DNA of 8,608 bases from Clostridia bacterium. Its GTDB lineage: Bacteria > Bacillota > DSM-521 > Neomoorellales > SLTJ01. This document shows, piece by piece, positions 1 through 6,710 of this stretch; position 1 is the first letter of the stretch; every line of letters begins with the position of its first letter. The stretch spans positions 1 through 8,608 of the forward strand of contig JACIYD010000046.1 in the NCBI GenBank assembly GCA_014360105.1, read 5' to 3'. The position numbers and the translations under genes are program-made. The notes beneath the pieces were generated by a model. That model was not told where the DNA came from and searched no databases. It worked only from the letters and a program-made list of their open reading frames with translations.

Positions 1-582
1 GTGGCTTTAGGCCTGCGCCGGCTTTCTCTGGAGCCGGTGGTGGCGGCGGCGACGGAGGATTTTGCCCTGAGACCAGAAGATTTGCCGGTACTGGCCGCAG
101 AGTACGACCGCGTGGTTGCCCTGCATCTCGAAGAGCAGGCGGCGGGGCGCCCCTTTACCTTCTTTCATTTCCAGATCGACCTCGAGCCGGGCCTCTGCCT
201 TCCCAAACGGCTTCAGGGCTGCGGCGCGGGTTACCAGTATCTGGCCGTTGCGCCCGGGGGCGAGCTTTATCCCTGCCACCAGTTGGTGGGGCAACCGGCA
301 TTCCTCCTTGGCTCCGTGCAGCAAGGCGTTACCAACCGGCGGCTGCAGGAGCAATTTCTTTCGCTGCACGTGCTGAATAAGACCTGTCGCCATTGCTGGG
401 CGCGCTATTTTTGCGGTGGGGGCTGCCATGCGGCCAACCTGAGCTACGGCGGCCGGATGGAGCAGCCGTACGCGCTAGCATGTAGCCTGGTTAAAAAGCG
501 CCTGGAATGCGCCATTTATTTAAAGGCGAGCGGGAAAGACCAGGTAATAATGCCCTTTACAGGGCACCAAAAGCAATGTTAG
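1..582 (+). CDS. scfB: Radical SAM/SPASM peptide maturase, C-terminal part (SCIFF maturase type)
   Basis: Partial gene: the frame is open at the left edge, so the GTG at position 1 is probably internal. The family installs thioether crosslinks in the small Cys-rich SCIFF peptide by radical SAM chemistry. What remains is the SPASM region, which carries auxiliary Fe-S clusters. It shows C74, C92 in a LYPCHQ context, then C129-x2-C132-x5-C138-x3-C142 within the WARYFCGGGCHA segment, and C161. The CGGGCHA signature followed by NLSYGG is typical of SCIFF maturases (recognised by eye). These proteins run to about 450 residues, so some 260 are missing, including the CxxxCxxC core. The SCIFF precursor gene normally lies just upstream, outside the window. 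Another SPASM maturase is possible. The tail after residue 175 looks non-conserved and ends in Cys. Confidence 0.85.
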   Translation: MALGLRRLSLEPVVAAATEDFALRPEDLPVLAAEYDRVVALHLEEQAAGRPFTFFHFQIDLEPGLCLPKRLQGCGAGYQYLAVAPGGELYPCHQLVGQPAFLLGSVQQGVTNRRLQEQFLSLHVLNKTCRHCWARYFCGGGCHAANLSYGGRMEQPYALACSLVKKRLECAIYLKASGKDQVIMPFTGHQKQC

Positions 583-604
583 AATTGCCCAGGCATCGTT
601 TTTT
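562..604 (+). terminator. Weak candidate terminator after the maturase gene
   Basis: GGGCA (562-566) can pair with TGCCC (586-590), and six T residues follow at 599-604. The loop is long and the T-run starts eight bases after the stem, so this is a poor match to an intrinsic terminator. A competing perfect hairpin, TGCCCT-TTAC-AGGGCA (551-566), sits in the last codons of the gene without its own T-run. Confidence 0.25.
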
Positions 605-647
605 GAGTTAGGTGCCATTTTGGCCCCAAGAGTTAAGTTGTCAGCCT

Positions 648-657
648 GGGAGGGGAG
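648..657 (+). promoter_or_regulatory. Shine-Dalgarno supporting a TTG start
   Basis: GGGAGGGGAG ends six bases before the TTG at 664. It is the only strong purine-rich ribosome binding site near the 5' end of the M23 peptidase gene and favours TTG 664 over the in-frame GTG at 733. No convincing promoter is visible in the gap 583-663. Confidence 0.5.
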
Positions 658-663
658 TGTAGC

Positions 664-2316
664 TTGGGAGGGGGAGGCGGAGAGAGTAAACCGTCTCGTT
701 TGGCCGGGTGGGCACGCGCTCCGGGGCGTTGGGTGAGGGAGCTGCCCTGGCCTCGGGGCAGGGATGTACGCCGGCGGGCGCGTTCCAAACGTAGGCAAGG
801 AGAGAACGCCAGCGGGTGGCAGACGGCAGTTGTTCGAGGATTAGCCGGCAGTAAGGGCAGGTTGGTTGGTTGGGTACATAACCTGGTTTTTTATGTGGAC
901 AAGGCGTTGGGCAGGCCCGAGGTCAAGGGAAGCGTGGCCGCGTTGGGCCGGTTCGGGCAAAGGGTAGAAAGCCTGGGAAAGCTGCGGCCCGCGTGGCCAT
1001 TGGTCCTTGTAGCCGCCCTTGCCGGTATGTCTCTTGCGATCGGCATCTACGCTCTGGCACGGCCGAACGCGGTGGTCGTAGAAGTAGAGGGCCGGCCGAT
1101 CGGCGTGGCACGGGCCGAGGCGGTCGTGCGGGAGACCGTAGCCGCGCTCGAGCAGGAGCTGGCCGCCCAGGGCTGGGTTCGGCCGGAGAACTACCGCCGG
1201 TTGACGCTCAAGCCGGTCAGGGCGGCCGCGGCGCAGGTCCTGACGCCGGAGGTACTGCGGAGTCGCTTACGCGAGGCCCTTGCCTTCCAGGTGCAGGCGG
1301 TGGCCATTCAAGTCAACGGGAGGGCGGTTGTCTGGGTGAAGGATCGGGCGACCGCCGAGCAGGTATTGGCCAGGGTGCGGGAGGGGTTTGTTCCGCAAGA
1401 CGGCAAGGTGCTGCGCGTGGCCGTGGAGGAGAAAGTGGATTTTATCTCCGGCGAGGTGAAGACGAGTGAAGTAGCCACGCCGGAAGAAGCCATTCAATTG
1501 CTGCGTGAGGGAGTGCCGCGGAGTCAGCAGTACACGGTGGTGGCCGGGGATTCCCTGTGGAGCATCGCCAGGGCTCACGGCATGACGGTAGAGGATTTGC
1601 GCGCGGCCAATCCGCAAATCAAAGGCGAGTACCTGCAGATCGGCGACGAGCTTAACCTGGTCAAGGCGCAACCTGTCCTTCACGTGGTGGTGACGCGGGA
1701 GGTGCGGGTAGAAGAGAAGATACCTTATGCGGTAAAGATGGTGAGCGATGCCTCGCTCTACCGCGGGCAGGAAAAGGTTAAGCAGGACGGCGAACCGGGC
1801 ATCCGGGCGGTGACCTACCGGCTGGTAGAACGTAATGGCGCGCCGGTAGTCAAAGAAGAGGTGCACCGTGAGGTCCTGCGGGAGCCGGTTACGAAAATCG
1901 TCGCGCGGGGTACGAAGCGCATCGTGGTCGCCTCGCGCGGTGGCGGCTCGGGTGAGCTGGGTTGGCCGGTTTCCGGGCAGATTACCTCCGGGTACGGCTG
2001 GCGGGGGCGGGAGTTTCACGCGGCCGTTGATATCGGTGCCTCTTACGGTGCCGCGGTACGGGCGGCGGCCGGCGGCACGGTGGTTTATGCCGGCCGCGAC
2101 GGCGGTTACGGGCGAACGGTGGTAATCGATCACGGCGACGGGTTGGTCACGCGTTACGCCCACCTTTCCCGTGTGTCGGTCGAGCCGGGGCAGAAGGTGG
2201 AGCGCGGCGAAACCATTGGCGCCGTTGGGGAGAGTGGCCGGGCCACGGGACCGCACCTCCACTTTGAAGTGCTGGTAAACGGGAGCAGGCGGAACCCGTT
2301 GAATTACCTGAGATAA
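664..2316 (+). CDS. Membrane-anchored LysM-G5-M23 peptidoglycan endopeptidase
   Basis: A 550-residue cell-wall hydrolase of the zinc metallopeptidase M23 (LytM/DD-endopeptidase) family. From the N-terminus it has a basic, Arg/Trp-rich region of about 108 residues, one hydrophobic segment (about 109-131), two similar short modules (about 136-165 and 213-242), a LysM domain (about 289-333, with GDSLWSIA), a G5 domain (about 339-418) and the M23 domain (about 433-545). The expected zinc ligands are present: H452 and D456 (HxxxD) and H533 in HLH; H500 and H531 fit the catalytic histidines. With no cleavable signal peptide, the single segment probably anchors it as a type II protein with the enzyme outside. 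The TTG start is supported by the GGGAGGGGAG at 648-657; GTG 733 would shorten the cytosolic part by 23 residues. It appears to be transcribed alone, since a terminator follows. Its exact role (growth, division or sporulation) cannot be told. Confidence 0.9.
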   Translation: MGGGGGESKPSRLAGWARAPGRWVRELPWPRGRDVRRRARSKRRQGENASGWQTAVVRGLAGSKGRLVGWVHNLVFYVDKALGRPEVKGSVAALGRFGQRVESLGKLRPAWPLVLVAALAGMSLAIGIYALARPNAVVVEVEGRPIGVARAEAVVRETVAALEQELAAQGWVRPENYRRLTLKPVRAAAAQVLTPEVLRSRLREALAFQVQAVAIQVNGRAVVWVKDRATAEQVLARVREGFVPQDGKVLRVAVEEKVDFISGEVKTSEVATPEEAIQLLREGVPRSQQYTVVAGDSLWSIARAHGMTVEDLRAANPQIKGEYLQIGDELNLVKAQPVLHVVVTREVRVEEKIPYAVKMVSDASLYRGQEKVKQDGEPGIRAVTYRLVERNGAPVVKEEVHREVLREPVTKIVARGTKRIVVASRGGGSGELGWPVSGQITSGYGWRGREFHAAVDIGASYGAAVRAAAGGTVVYAGRDGGYGRTVVIDHGDGLVTRYAHLSRVSVEPGQKVERGETIGAVGESGRATGPHLHFEVLVNGSRRNPLNYLR

Positions 2317-2349
2317 CCCGACAATCTTTGAGGACAAGCATAAATAACA

Positions 2350-2375
2350 AGCGGAAGCGTTTGCTTCCGCTTTTT
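2350..2375 (+). terminator. Intrinsic terminator of the M23 peptidase gene
   Basis: A perfect 9-bp stem, AGCGGAAGC (2350-2358) with GCTTCCGCT (2363-2371), closes a GTTT tetraloop and runs straight into a T-tract ending at 2375. It begins 33 bases after the stop codon. This is a textbook Rho-independent terminator and separates the peptidase gene from trxB. Confidence 0.9.
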
Positions 2376-2419
2376 CCTTCTGCCCCCGGCAACTTTTGGC
2401 CAGGACTATTAGCATCGCG

Positions 2420-2495
2420 GCGAGCCAGGCTTTTCGCGAGTAGCGAGGGCGCAGGTTTCGATTCAGCCGGCCAGGCTCGCGCCAGCGAGCGAGCC
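2420..2495. repeat. Three copies of a 7-mer, two direct and one inverted, upstream of trxB
   Basis: GCGAGCC occurs at 2420-2426 and 2489-2495, with its inverted form GGCTCGC at 2474-2480 between them. The inverted copy could pair with either direct copy, and GCTCGC/GCGAGC at 2475-2490 gives a third, tighter option. All lie upstream of the candidate trxB promoter, so an operator role is possible, but in GC-rich DNA such short matches may be chance. Confidence 0.3.
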
Positions 2496-2515
2496 AAAGA
2501 CCGCAACGGGAGGGC

Positions 2516-2545
2516 TTGTTCGCGGTCGTGCGGCGGTGCTATGAT
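2516..2545 (+). promoter_or_regulatory. Candidate sigma-A promoter of trxB
   Basis: A near-consensus -10 hexamer TATGAT (2540-2545) lies 18 bases after a weak -35, TTGTTC (2516-2521, three of six matches). Transcription would begin near 2552, giving a leader of about 28 bases that contains the AGGAGG at 2565. The position between a terminator and a strong ribosome binding site makes it plausible. Confidence 0.4.
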
Positions 2546-2564
2546 GGAGATGTCTATTTCTGCC

Positions 2565-2570
2565 AGGAGG
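2565..2570 (+). promoter_or_regulatory. Ribosome binding site fixing the trxB start
   Basis: A perfect AGGAGG sits nine bases before the GTG at 2580. The upstream in-frame ATG at 2541 has no such site and would add 13 residues that do not belong to the family. The frame stays open upstream to 2328, but this extension runs through the preceding terminator and is not coding. Confidence 0.8.
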
Positions 2571-2579
2571 GAAAGCGAC

Positions 2580-3503
2580 GTGGTTTACGACCTTGCGGTT
2601 ATCGGCGGCGGACCCGCCGGGCTCACGGCCGCGCTTTACGCCGCGCGGGCCGGGCTGAGAACGGTACTCTTTGAGGCGGGCCTGCCCGGGGGGCAGGCCG
2701 CCCTCACCGACGTCATTGAAAACTACCCCGGCTTCCCCCAAGGAGTGAACGGCGCCCAGTTAATGGAACAGTTCTTGCAACAGGCGACTCGCTTTGGGGC
2801 CGAAATCCGCCTCGAAGAAGTACGTCGCGTGGCGCTGGGTACGGCCACAAAGTTGGTAGTGACGGCGCGGGGCGAGTACCAGGCGAGGGCGGTCGTGCTG
2901 GCCACGGGGGCGCGGCAGGGGCGTCTTGGTGTGCCCGGGGAGGAAGAGTTCCTGGGACGCGGTGTTTCTTTCTGTGCCACCTGCGACGGTGCTTTTTTCC
3001 GTGAGAAGAAGGTGGCGGTGGTGGGTGGCGGCGATGCCGCCGTGGAAGAAGCCCTTTTTCTCACCCGGTTTGCCCGCGAGGTGATCCTGATTCACCGGCG
3101 GGACCGCTTACGAGCGGCGCACATCTTGCAGGAGCGTGCCATGGCCAATGAAAAAATCCGTTTTTACTGGAAGACGGTGGTGGAGCGGGTCCTCGGCAAG
3201 GGGAAAGTAGAAGCCCTTGCCCTGAGGCAGGTGGAGACGGGGGAAACCTTTGAAGAGCCGGTAGACGGGCTTTTCGTTTTCGTGGGCACCGTACCCAACA
3301 CCGACCTGGTGCGGGAAGAAGGCGTAGCGCTTGACGCGCAGGGCTACGTGATCACCGATGCCGAGCTTGGCACCTCGGTCACCGGGGTCTTTGCCGCCGG
3401 TGACGTCCGGGCAAAGAAGGTACGGCAGGTGGCCACCGCCGTAGGTGACGGCGCAGAGGCGGCGCTGGCTGCGGAGCGCTTCCTGACCGCACCCGGCTTC
3501 TAG
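2580..3503 (+). CDS. trxB: Thioredoxin reductase (NADPH)
   Basis: A 307-residue low-molecular-weight thioredoxin reductase, the usual length for the bacterial enzyme. It moves electrons from NADPH through FAD and a redox disulfide to thioredoxin in the cytosol. Seen in order: the N-terminal FAD motif GGGPAG (residues 9-14), the family GQ segment near residues 38-39, the redox-active CATC (C132, C135), the second Rossmann motif GGGDAA (149-154), HRRDRLR (172-178), and the C-terminal FAD segment around AAGDVR (272-277). The arginines of HRRxxxR are the usual mark of NADPH preference. The GTG start is set by AGGAGG at 2565-2570. It appears monocistronic, with a promoter candidate at 2516-2545 and a terminator at 3582-3636; no thioredoxin gene is adjacent. 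A ferredoxin-dependent flavin reductase of the same fold is less likely given the HRRxxxR motif. Confidence 0.93.
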   Translation: MVYDLAVIGGGPAGLTAALYAARAGLRTVLFEAGLPGGQAALTDVIENYPGFPQGVNGAQLMEQFLQQATRFGAEIRLEEVRRVALGTATKLVVTARGEYQARAVVLATGARQGRLGVPGEEEFLGRGVSFCATCDGAFFREKKVAVVGGGDAAVEEALFLTRFAREVILIHRRDRLRAAHILQERAMANEKIRFYWKTVVERVLGKGKVEALALRQVETGETFEEPVDGLFVFVGTVPNTDLVREEGVALDAQGYVITDAELGTSVTGVFAAGDVRAKKVRQVATAVGDGAEAALAAERFLTAPGF

Positions 3504-3581
3504 CGGGGCTTGGGCCCGGTTTCTTGGCCGCCGCACCGCGAGAAGGTACCTTTCGGGCCGAAGCCAAGGGTAACGTTTTCC

Positions 3582-3636
3582 TAGCCCTTACCCACTAGGT
3601 AATTTGAGATTGCCTAGTGGGTAAGGGCTAATTTTT
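3582..3636 (+). terminator. Long perfect hairpin terminator after trxB
   Basis: TAGCCCTTACCCACTAGG (3582-3599) and its exact reverse complement (3613-3630) form an 18-bp perfect stem with a 13-base AT-rich loop. ATTTTT follows directly (3631-3636). It lies about 80 bases after the trxB stop. The T-run is only on the + strand side, so it most likely terminates trxB. The stem is longer than a typical intrinsic terminator, so a second role is possible. Confidence 0.75.
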
Positions 3637-3700
3637 GCTAGTCCAAAAGAAGGATTTCCGGCCAGGGAATAGAATATACTTACTAGTGAAATTACGAGCA

Positions 3701-3726
3701 AGCCGGGATGGCTTGTCATCCCGGCT
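3701..3726 (+). other. Perfect 10-bp hairpin in the operon leader
   Basis: AGCCGGGATG (3701-3710) and CATCCCGGCT (3717-3726) are exact complements around the 6-base loop GCTTGT. No T-run follows, so it is not an intrinsic terminator. It lies about 20 bases after the TATACT -10 candidate, at the 5' end of the presumed leader. Confidence 0.6.
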
Positions 3727-3825
3727 CCAGACCCTGGCGGGAAGGGAGGCGTGGGAGAAGGAGAGTCTCAGGCAACGCGGCGGCGGCTTTCTCTTTGCGG
3801 TAGCGCCAGAATGCAAGGAAGGTTG

Positions 3826-3849
3826 TCACAGGCCGGAAAACGCCTGTGA
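3826..3849 (+). other. Perfect 8-bp hairpin in the operon leader
   Basis: TCACAGGC (3826-3833) pairs exactly with GCCTGTGA (3842-3849) around the 8-base loop CGGAAAAC. It sits directly 5' of the competing hairpins that precede the ribosome binding site. Confidence 0.55.
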
Positions 3850-3858
3850 ACGGGTTAC

Positions 3859-3894
3859 CGGGGTTCGGCCCCGTGAAAGGTACGGGAGAGGAGG
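3859..3894 (+). promoter_or_regulatory. Two competing hairpins beside the echA ribosome binding site
   Basis: CGGGG (3859-3863) can pair with CCCCG (3869-3873). Alternatively CCCGT (3870-3874) can pair with ACGGG (3882-3886), which ends three bases before the AGGAGG at 3889-3894. The two share bases 3870-3873 and cannot form together. That could act as a switch on translation of the first operon gene. The AGGAGG lies nine bases before the GTG at 3904 and fixes that start. Confidence 0.4.
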
Positions 3895-3903
3895 TTTTGC
3901 TTC

Positions 3904-5835
3904 GTGGCCCCTGGTCTTGGTTGGCTCGTCGGTGTACCCGTCTTGTGGCCGGTGCTGATTGCCCTGCTCTGCCTTTTGTTGCGGCCCTACGTGGCACGCG
4001 CGGCGGTGGTCCTGGTTGGCGGAGGGGTACTCATTGCCTTTTCCCTGCTCGTCTACCTGCAGGGACCCTTCACCTTCACTCCCCCAGCGGTGGCGGGCAT
4101 GGAATGGCACGTCCTGTTGACCGTTCTTGATTTTGCCCTTCTCCTCTGGTTCCTCCACGCCGCCCTCGTCCAGCGCAGCCTTTTGGCCATCGTCTTTACC
4201 CTGGCGCAACTCGTTCCCCTGGCCTACTGGGAATTTGCCCTGCACCCGCAAGTCACCGTAGAGCCCGCCTTTGTGGTGGACTACTTGAGCATCGTGATGG
4301 TGCTGGTGATCGGCATCATCGGTTCGCTTATCTGGTTTTACGCCCTGAGTTATATGCCGCGGCACGAGGAGCACCTGCACCTGGCCCAGAGCAGGCAGCC
4401 GCGGTTTTTCTTCTACTTGGTGCTGCTCCTGGCGGGCATGAACGGGATTGTGATGAGCAATAACCTGCTCTGGCTTTACTTCTTCTGGGAAGTAACCACG
4501 TTGTGCTGCTACCAGTTGATCCTCCACGACCTAACGGCCGAAGCACGGCAGAATGCCACCCGGGCTCTTTGGATGAACCTTCTGGGCGGCACGGCCTTTG
4601 TGGCGGCTATGATCTACCTGAGCTCCGCCGGCCGCAGTTTGGCCGTGGCCGACCTGGTGGCTAAGGGTGGTGCGTTGCCACTGGTGCTCCCCCTGGCCCT
4701 GCTGTGTCTCGCCGGCTTGACCAAGGCGGCCCAGGTACCGTTCCAGGGCTGGCTTCTTGGGGCGATGGTCGCGCCTACGCCGGTTTCTGCCCTGCTCCAC
4801 TCGAGTACGATGGTCAAGGCCGGCGTCTATCTCATCCTGCGCCTTGCCCCCGCCTACCAGGGGACGGTGCTGAGCAACGTGCTTGCCCTAACGGGTGGGT
4901 TCGCCTTCCTGGTTACGGCCATCTTGGCTTTGAGCCAGAATCATTCAAAGCGTGTGCTTGCCTATTCTACCGTTTCTAACCTCGGTCTGATCATCCTCTG
5001 CGCCGGCCTGAACACGCCCCTGGCCATGGCGGCGGCGGTACTCCTTCTCATTTTCCATGCCATCTCCAAGGGCCTCCTCTTTCTTTGCGCCGGCGCGGCG
5101 GAGCAGGAACTCGGCACCCGCGAGATCGAAGCTATGGCCGGGCTGGCGGCGCGCATGCCTTTCACGGCTACCATTGCCTTTATCGGCATGCTTTCCATGC
5201 TTGTGCCGCCCTTCGGCATGCTGGCCGGCAAGTGGGCGGCGATGGAGGCGGTGGCCGCCGCAGGCAGCGGTTGGAGCCTGGCCGCCATCGGGTTGCTCGT
5301 CGCCGGCAGCGCCGTGACCGTAGTCTTTTGGGCCAAGTGGATGGGCCGCCTCTTGAGCCAGGGCCTGCCCCGGGAAAAGGTGGCGGAGCGCGTCCCCTTC
5401 TTCTTTGCCTTGCCGCTAGCCGTCCTGGTGGTCTTTATTCTCGCCTTAAGCGCCCTTGTGGGGCCGGTGAGTGCGGGCCTCGTCCTGCCCGGCGTGAGTG
5501 CGGCCTATGCGCCGGTGCTGGGTGTGACCGCGGCCGCCCTCATCCTGCCCGACGGCTTTTTCCCGGTATGGGTTTTGGGTTTGATCGCCCTTGTCGGCGT
5601 CATCCTCCCCCTGGCCGCCGTGAGAGTACGGCCGGCGGAGGCGCGGCCGGTGTACGCTTGCGGGGAGCACGTGGCCGAGGGCGAGCGGTTCCTTTCACTG
5701 GCCGATAGTGAAGCGCGCCTGGAGATGGGCGGCTTCTACTGGGCGGAGTTCTTGAGCGAAGGGAAGCTGAACTTCTGGGTCAATCTCCTGGGCGTGGCCC
5801 TGATCCTGGCCTTGTTAGGGGTGAGCTTGGCATGA
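3904..5835 (+). CDS. echA: Ech-type hydrogenase subunit A, NuoL-like ion-translocating membrane protein
   Basis: A 643-residue, very hydrophobic multi-pass protein of the proton-conducting transporter family (NuoL/MrpA/HyfB), matching EchA in length. It should be the antiporter-like arm that moves H+ or Na+ when electrons pass through the peripheral subunits. Family residues are in place: E196 in WEVTT, K274 in LTKAAQVPFQ, then APTPVSALLHSSTMVKAGVYL (290-310) with H299, K349, and H385/K389 in HAISKG, corresponding to the charged residues of NuoL channels. The C-terminal VYACGE segment (583-588) and a last hydrophobic stretch (about 624-642) resemble EchA/HyfB. The GTG start follows AGGAGG by nine bases. 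It is the first gene of the operon and overlaps echB by ATGA. It could instead be HyfB or an Mrp-like subunit; the gene order favours Ech. Confidence 0.85.
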   Translation: MAPGLGWLVGVPVLWPVLIALLCLLLRPYVARAAVVLVGGGVLIAFSLLVYLQGPFTFTPPAVAGMEWHVLLTVLDFALLLWFLHAALVQRSLLAIVFTLAQLVPLAYWEFALHPQVTVEPAFVVDYLSIVMVLVIGIIGSLIWFYALSYMPRHEEHLHLAQSRQPRFFFYLVLLLAGMNGIVMSNNLLWLYFFWEVTTLCCYQLILHDLTAEARQNATRALWMNLLGGTAFVAAMIYLSSAGRSLAVADLVAKGGALPLVLPLALLCLAGLTKAAQVPFQGWLLGAMVAPTPVSALLHSSTMVKAGVYLILRLAPAYQGTVLSNVLALTGGFAFLVTAILALSQNHSKRVLAYSTVSNLGLIILCAGLNTPLAMAAAVLLLIFHAISKGLLFLCAGAAEQELGTREIEAMAGLAARMPFTATIAFIGMLSMLVPPFGMLAGKWAAMEAVAAAGSGWSLAAIGLLVAGSAVTVVFWAKWMGRLLSQGLPREKVAERVPFFFALPLAVLVVFILALSALVGPVSAGLVLPGVSAAYAPVLGVTAAALILPDGFFPVWVLGLIALVGVILPLAAVRVRPAEARPVYACGEHVAEGERFLSLADSEARLEMGGFYWAEFLSEGKLNFWVNLLGVALILALLGVSLA

Positions 5836-6695
5836 CCGGCCCTGTCTTTCTGTTCGTCCTTGCGGTGCTCACGGTGGTACTGGCACCCCTGGTGGGAGGG
5901 TTGCTCTTCGGCCTCGATCGCAAGTTGACCGCCCGCCTGCAGGGGAGGGTGGGGCCGCCGCTGGTCCAGCCCTTCTACGACGTGCTCAAACTCTGGCATA
6001 AGGAGAAAATCGCCGTCAACCGGCTGCACCTGGTGTGGGCCTGGGCCTACCTCGTCCTGGTCATCGCCAGCCTGCTCTTGCTGGTCTGGCAGCAGGACCT
6101 CTTGCTCCTGGTCTTTACCTTAGGCTTTGCCGCCATCGCCCTGGTGATGGGCAGCTTCAGCGTGCGTTCGCCCTACAGCCACTTTGGCGGTCAGCGCGAA
6201 CTGATGCAGCTTTTGGCCTACGAGCCCGTCCTGTTGCTCACCGCGGTGGCCGTCTATTTTCGCACCGGAACTTTCCTGGTAAGCGGCATTCTGCAGCAGG
6301 ACCGGCCGCTGCTCTTTTCCTTGCCGCTGGTCTTTGCCGCCTTAGTCATCATTTTGACCATTAAGATGCGTAAGTCCCCCTTTGACTTGGCGGCTTGTGA
6401 GCATGCCCACCAGGAACTGGTGCGCGGCATTTATACCGAGTATTCCGGTCCGTACCTGGCCCTCATCCAGGTGGCCCACTGGTACGAACTGGTTCTGGTG
6501 CTGGCCCTGATCGGCCTCTTTTGGGCCCATCCCTGGTGGGCCGGTGTGCTCCTCGCCGTAGCCGCCTTCTTTGCTGAACTGGTGGTGGACAACAGTACCG
6601 CCCGCGTTACCTGGCCGGTAATGTTGCGCCTGGTCTGGGCGAGTTGCCTTACCCTGGTCCTGGCCAATCTGGCGGCGCTTTACCTGATCGTCTAG
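5832..6695 (+). CDS. echB: Ech-type hydrogenase subunit B, NuoH-like membrane anchor
   Basis: A 287-residue membrane protein of the complex I subunit 1 family (NuoH/HycD/HyfC/EchB), which links the soluble electron-transfer module to the ion-pumping arm. Diagnostic stretches are LQGRVGPPLVQPFYDVLKLW (36-55), the cytosolic loop RSPYSHFGGQRELMQLLAYEP (112-132), and KSPFDLAACEHAHQELVRGI (181-200) followed by YTEYSG. The last corresponds to the PFDLPEAE-ELVAGYxTEYSG region of NuoH. The length matches EchB rather than the longer NuoH of complex I. Its ATG overlaps the echA stop (ATGA), which indicates translational coupling, and the next gene follows after 15 bases. HyfC of a formate hydrogenlyase is the main alternative name. 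Confidence 0.88.
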   Translation: MTGPVFLFVLAVLTVVLAPLVGGLLFGLDRKLTARLQGRVGPPLVQPFYDVLKLWHKEKIAVNRLHLVWAWAYLVLVIASLLLLVWQQDLLLLVFTLGFAAIALVMGSFSVRSPYSHFGGQRELMQLLAYEPVLLLTAVAVYFRTGTFLVSGILQQDRPLLFSLPLVFAALVIILTIKMRKSPFDLAACEHAHQELVRGIYTEYSGPYLALIQVAHWYELVLVLALIGLFWAHPWWAGVLLAVAAFFAELVVDNSTARVTWPVMLRLVWASCLTLVLANLAALYLIV

Positions 6696-6710
6696 AAGGA
6701 GGGAAGAGCG

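Larger units (their letters stand above)
3637..3903 (+). promoter_or_regulatory. Hairpin-rich gap and probable structured leader of the ech-like operon
   Basis: This covers most of the 400-base gap between trxB and the membrane complex genes, and no gene is convincing in it. A possible -10 box, TATACT (3675-3680), lacks a good -35. Downstream, at least three perfect hairpins can form: 3701-3726, 3826-3849 and 3859-3873. The last competes with a pairing that reaches the ribosome binding site. This spacing and structure suggest a leader RNA of about 215 bases controlling the operon. The class was not recognised. A molybdenum/tungsten-cofactor-type or other metabolite riboswitch is only one idea to test. 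Confidence 0.4.

Noticed and set aside
1267..2415. 382-codon open frame on the minus strand
   Set aside because: It lies opposite the well-supported LysM-G5-M23 gene and runs through that gene's terminator. Its composition (Arg, His, Pro rich) is that of an antisense shadow in GC-rich DNA.
2328..2579. 84-codon N-terminal extension of trxB
   Set aside because: The extension includes the preceding terminator hairpin and lacks family similarity; AGGAGG at 2565 and GTG 2580 give the normal length of 307 residues.
3635..3958. 107-codon + strand frame across the trxB / echA gap
   Set aside because: It starts in the terminator T-run, has no ribosome binding site or recognisable domain, covers the hairpins, and overlaps the start of echA in another frame.
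3826..4527. 233-codon open frame on the minus strand
   Set aside because: It is antisense to the NuoL-like gene and its leader; the Gln/His/Glu-rich sequence mirrors hydrophobic codons on the + strand.
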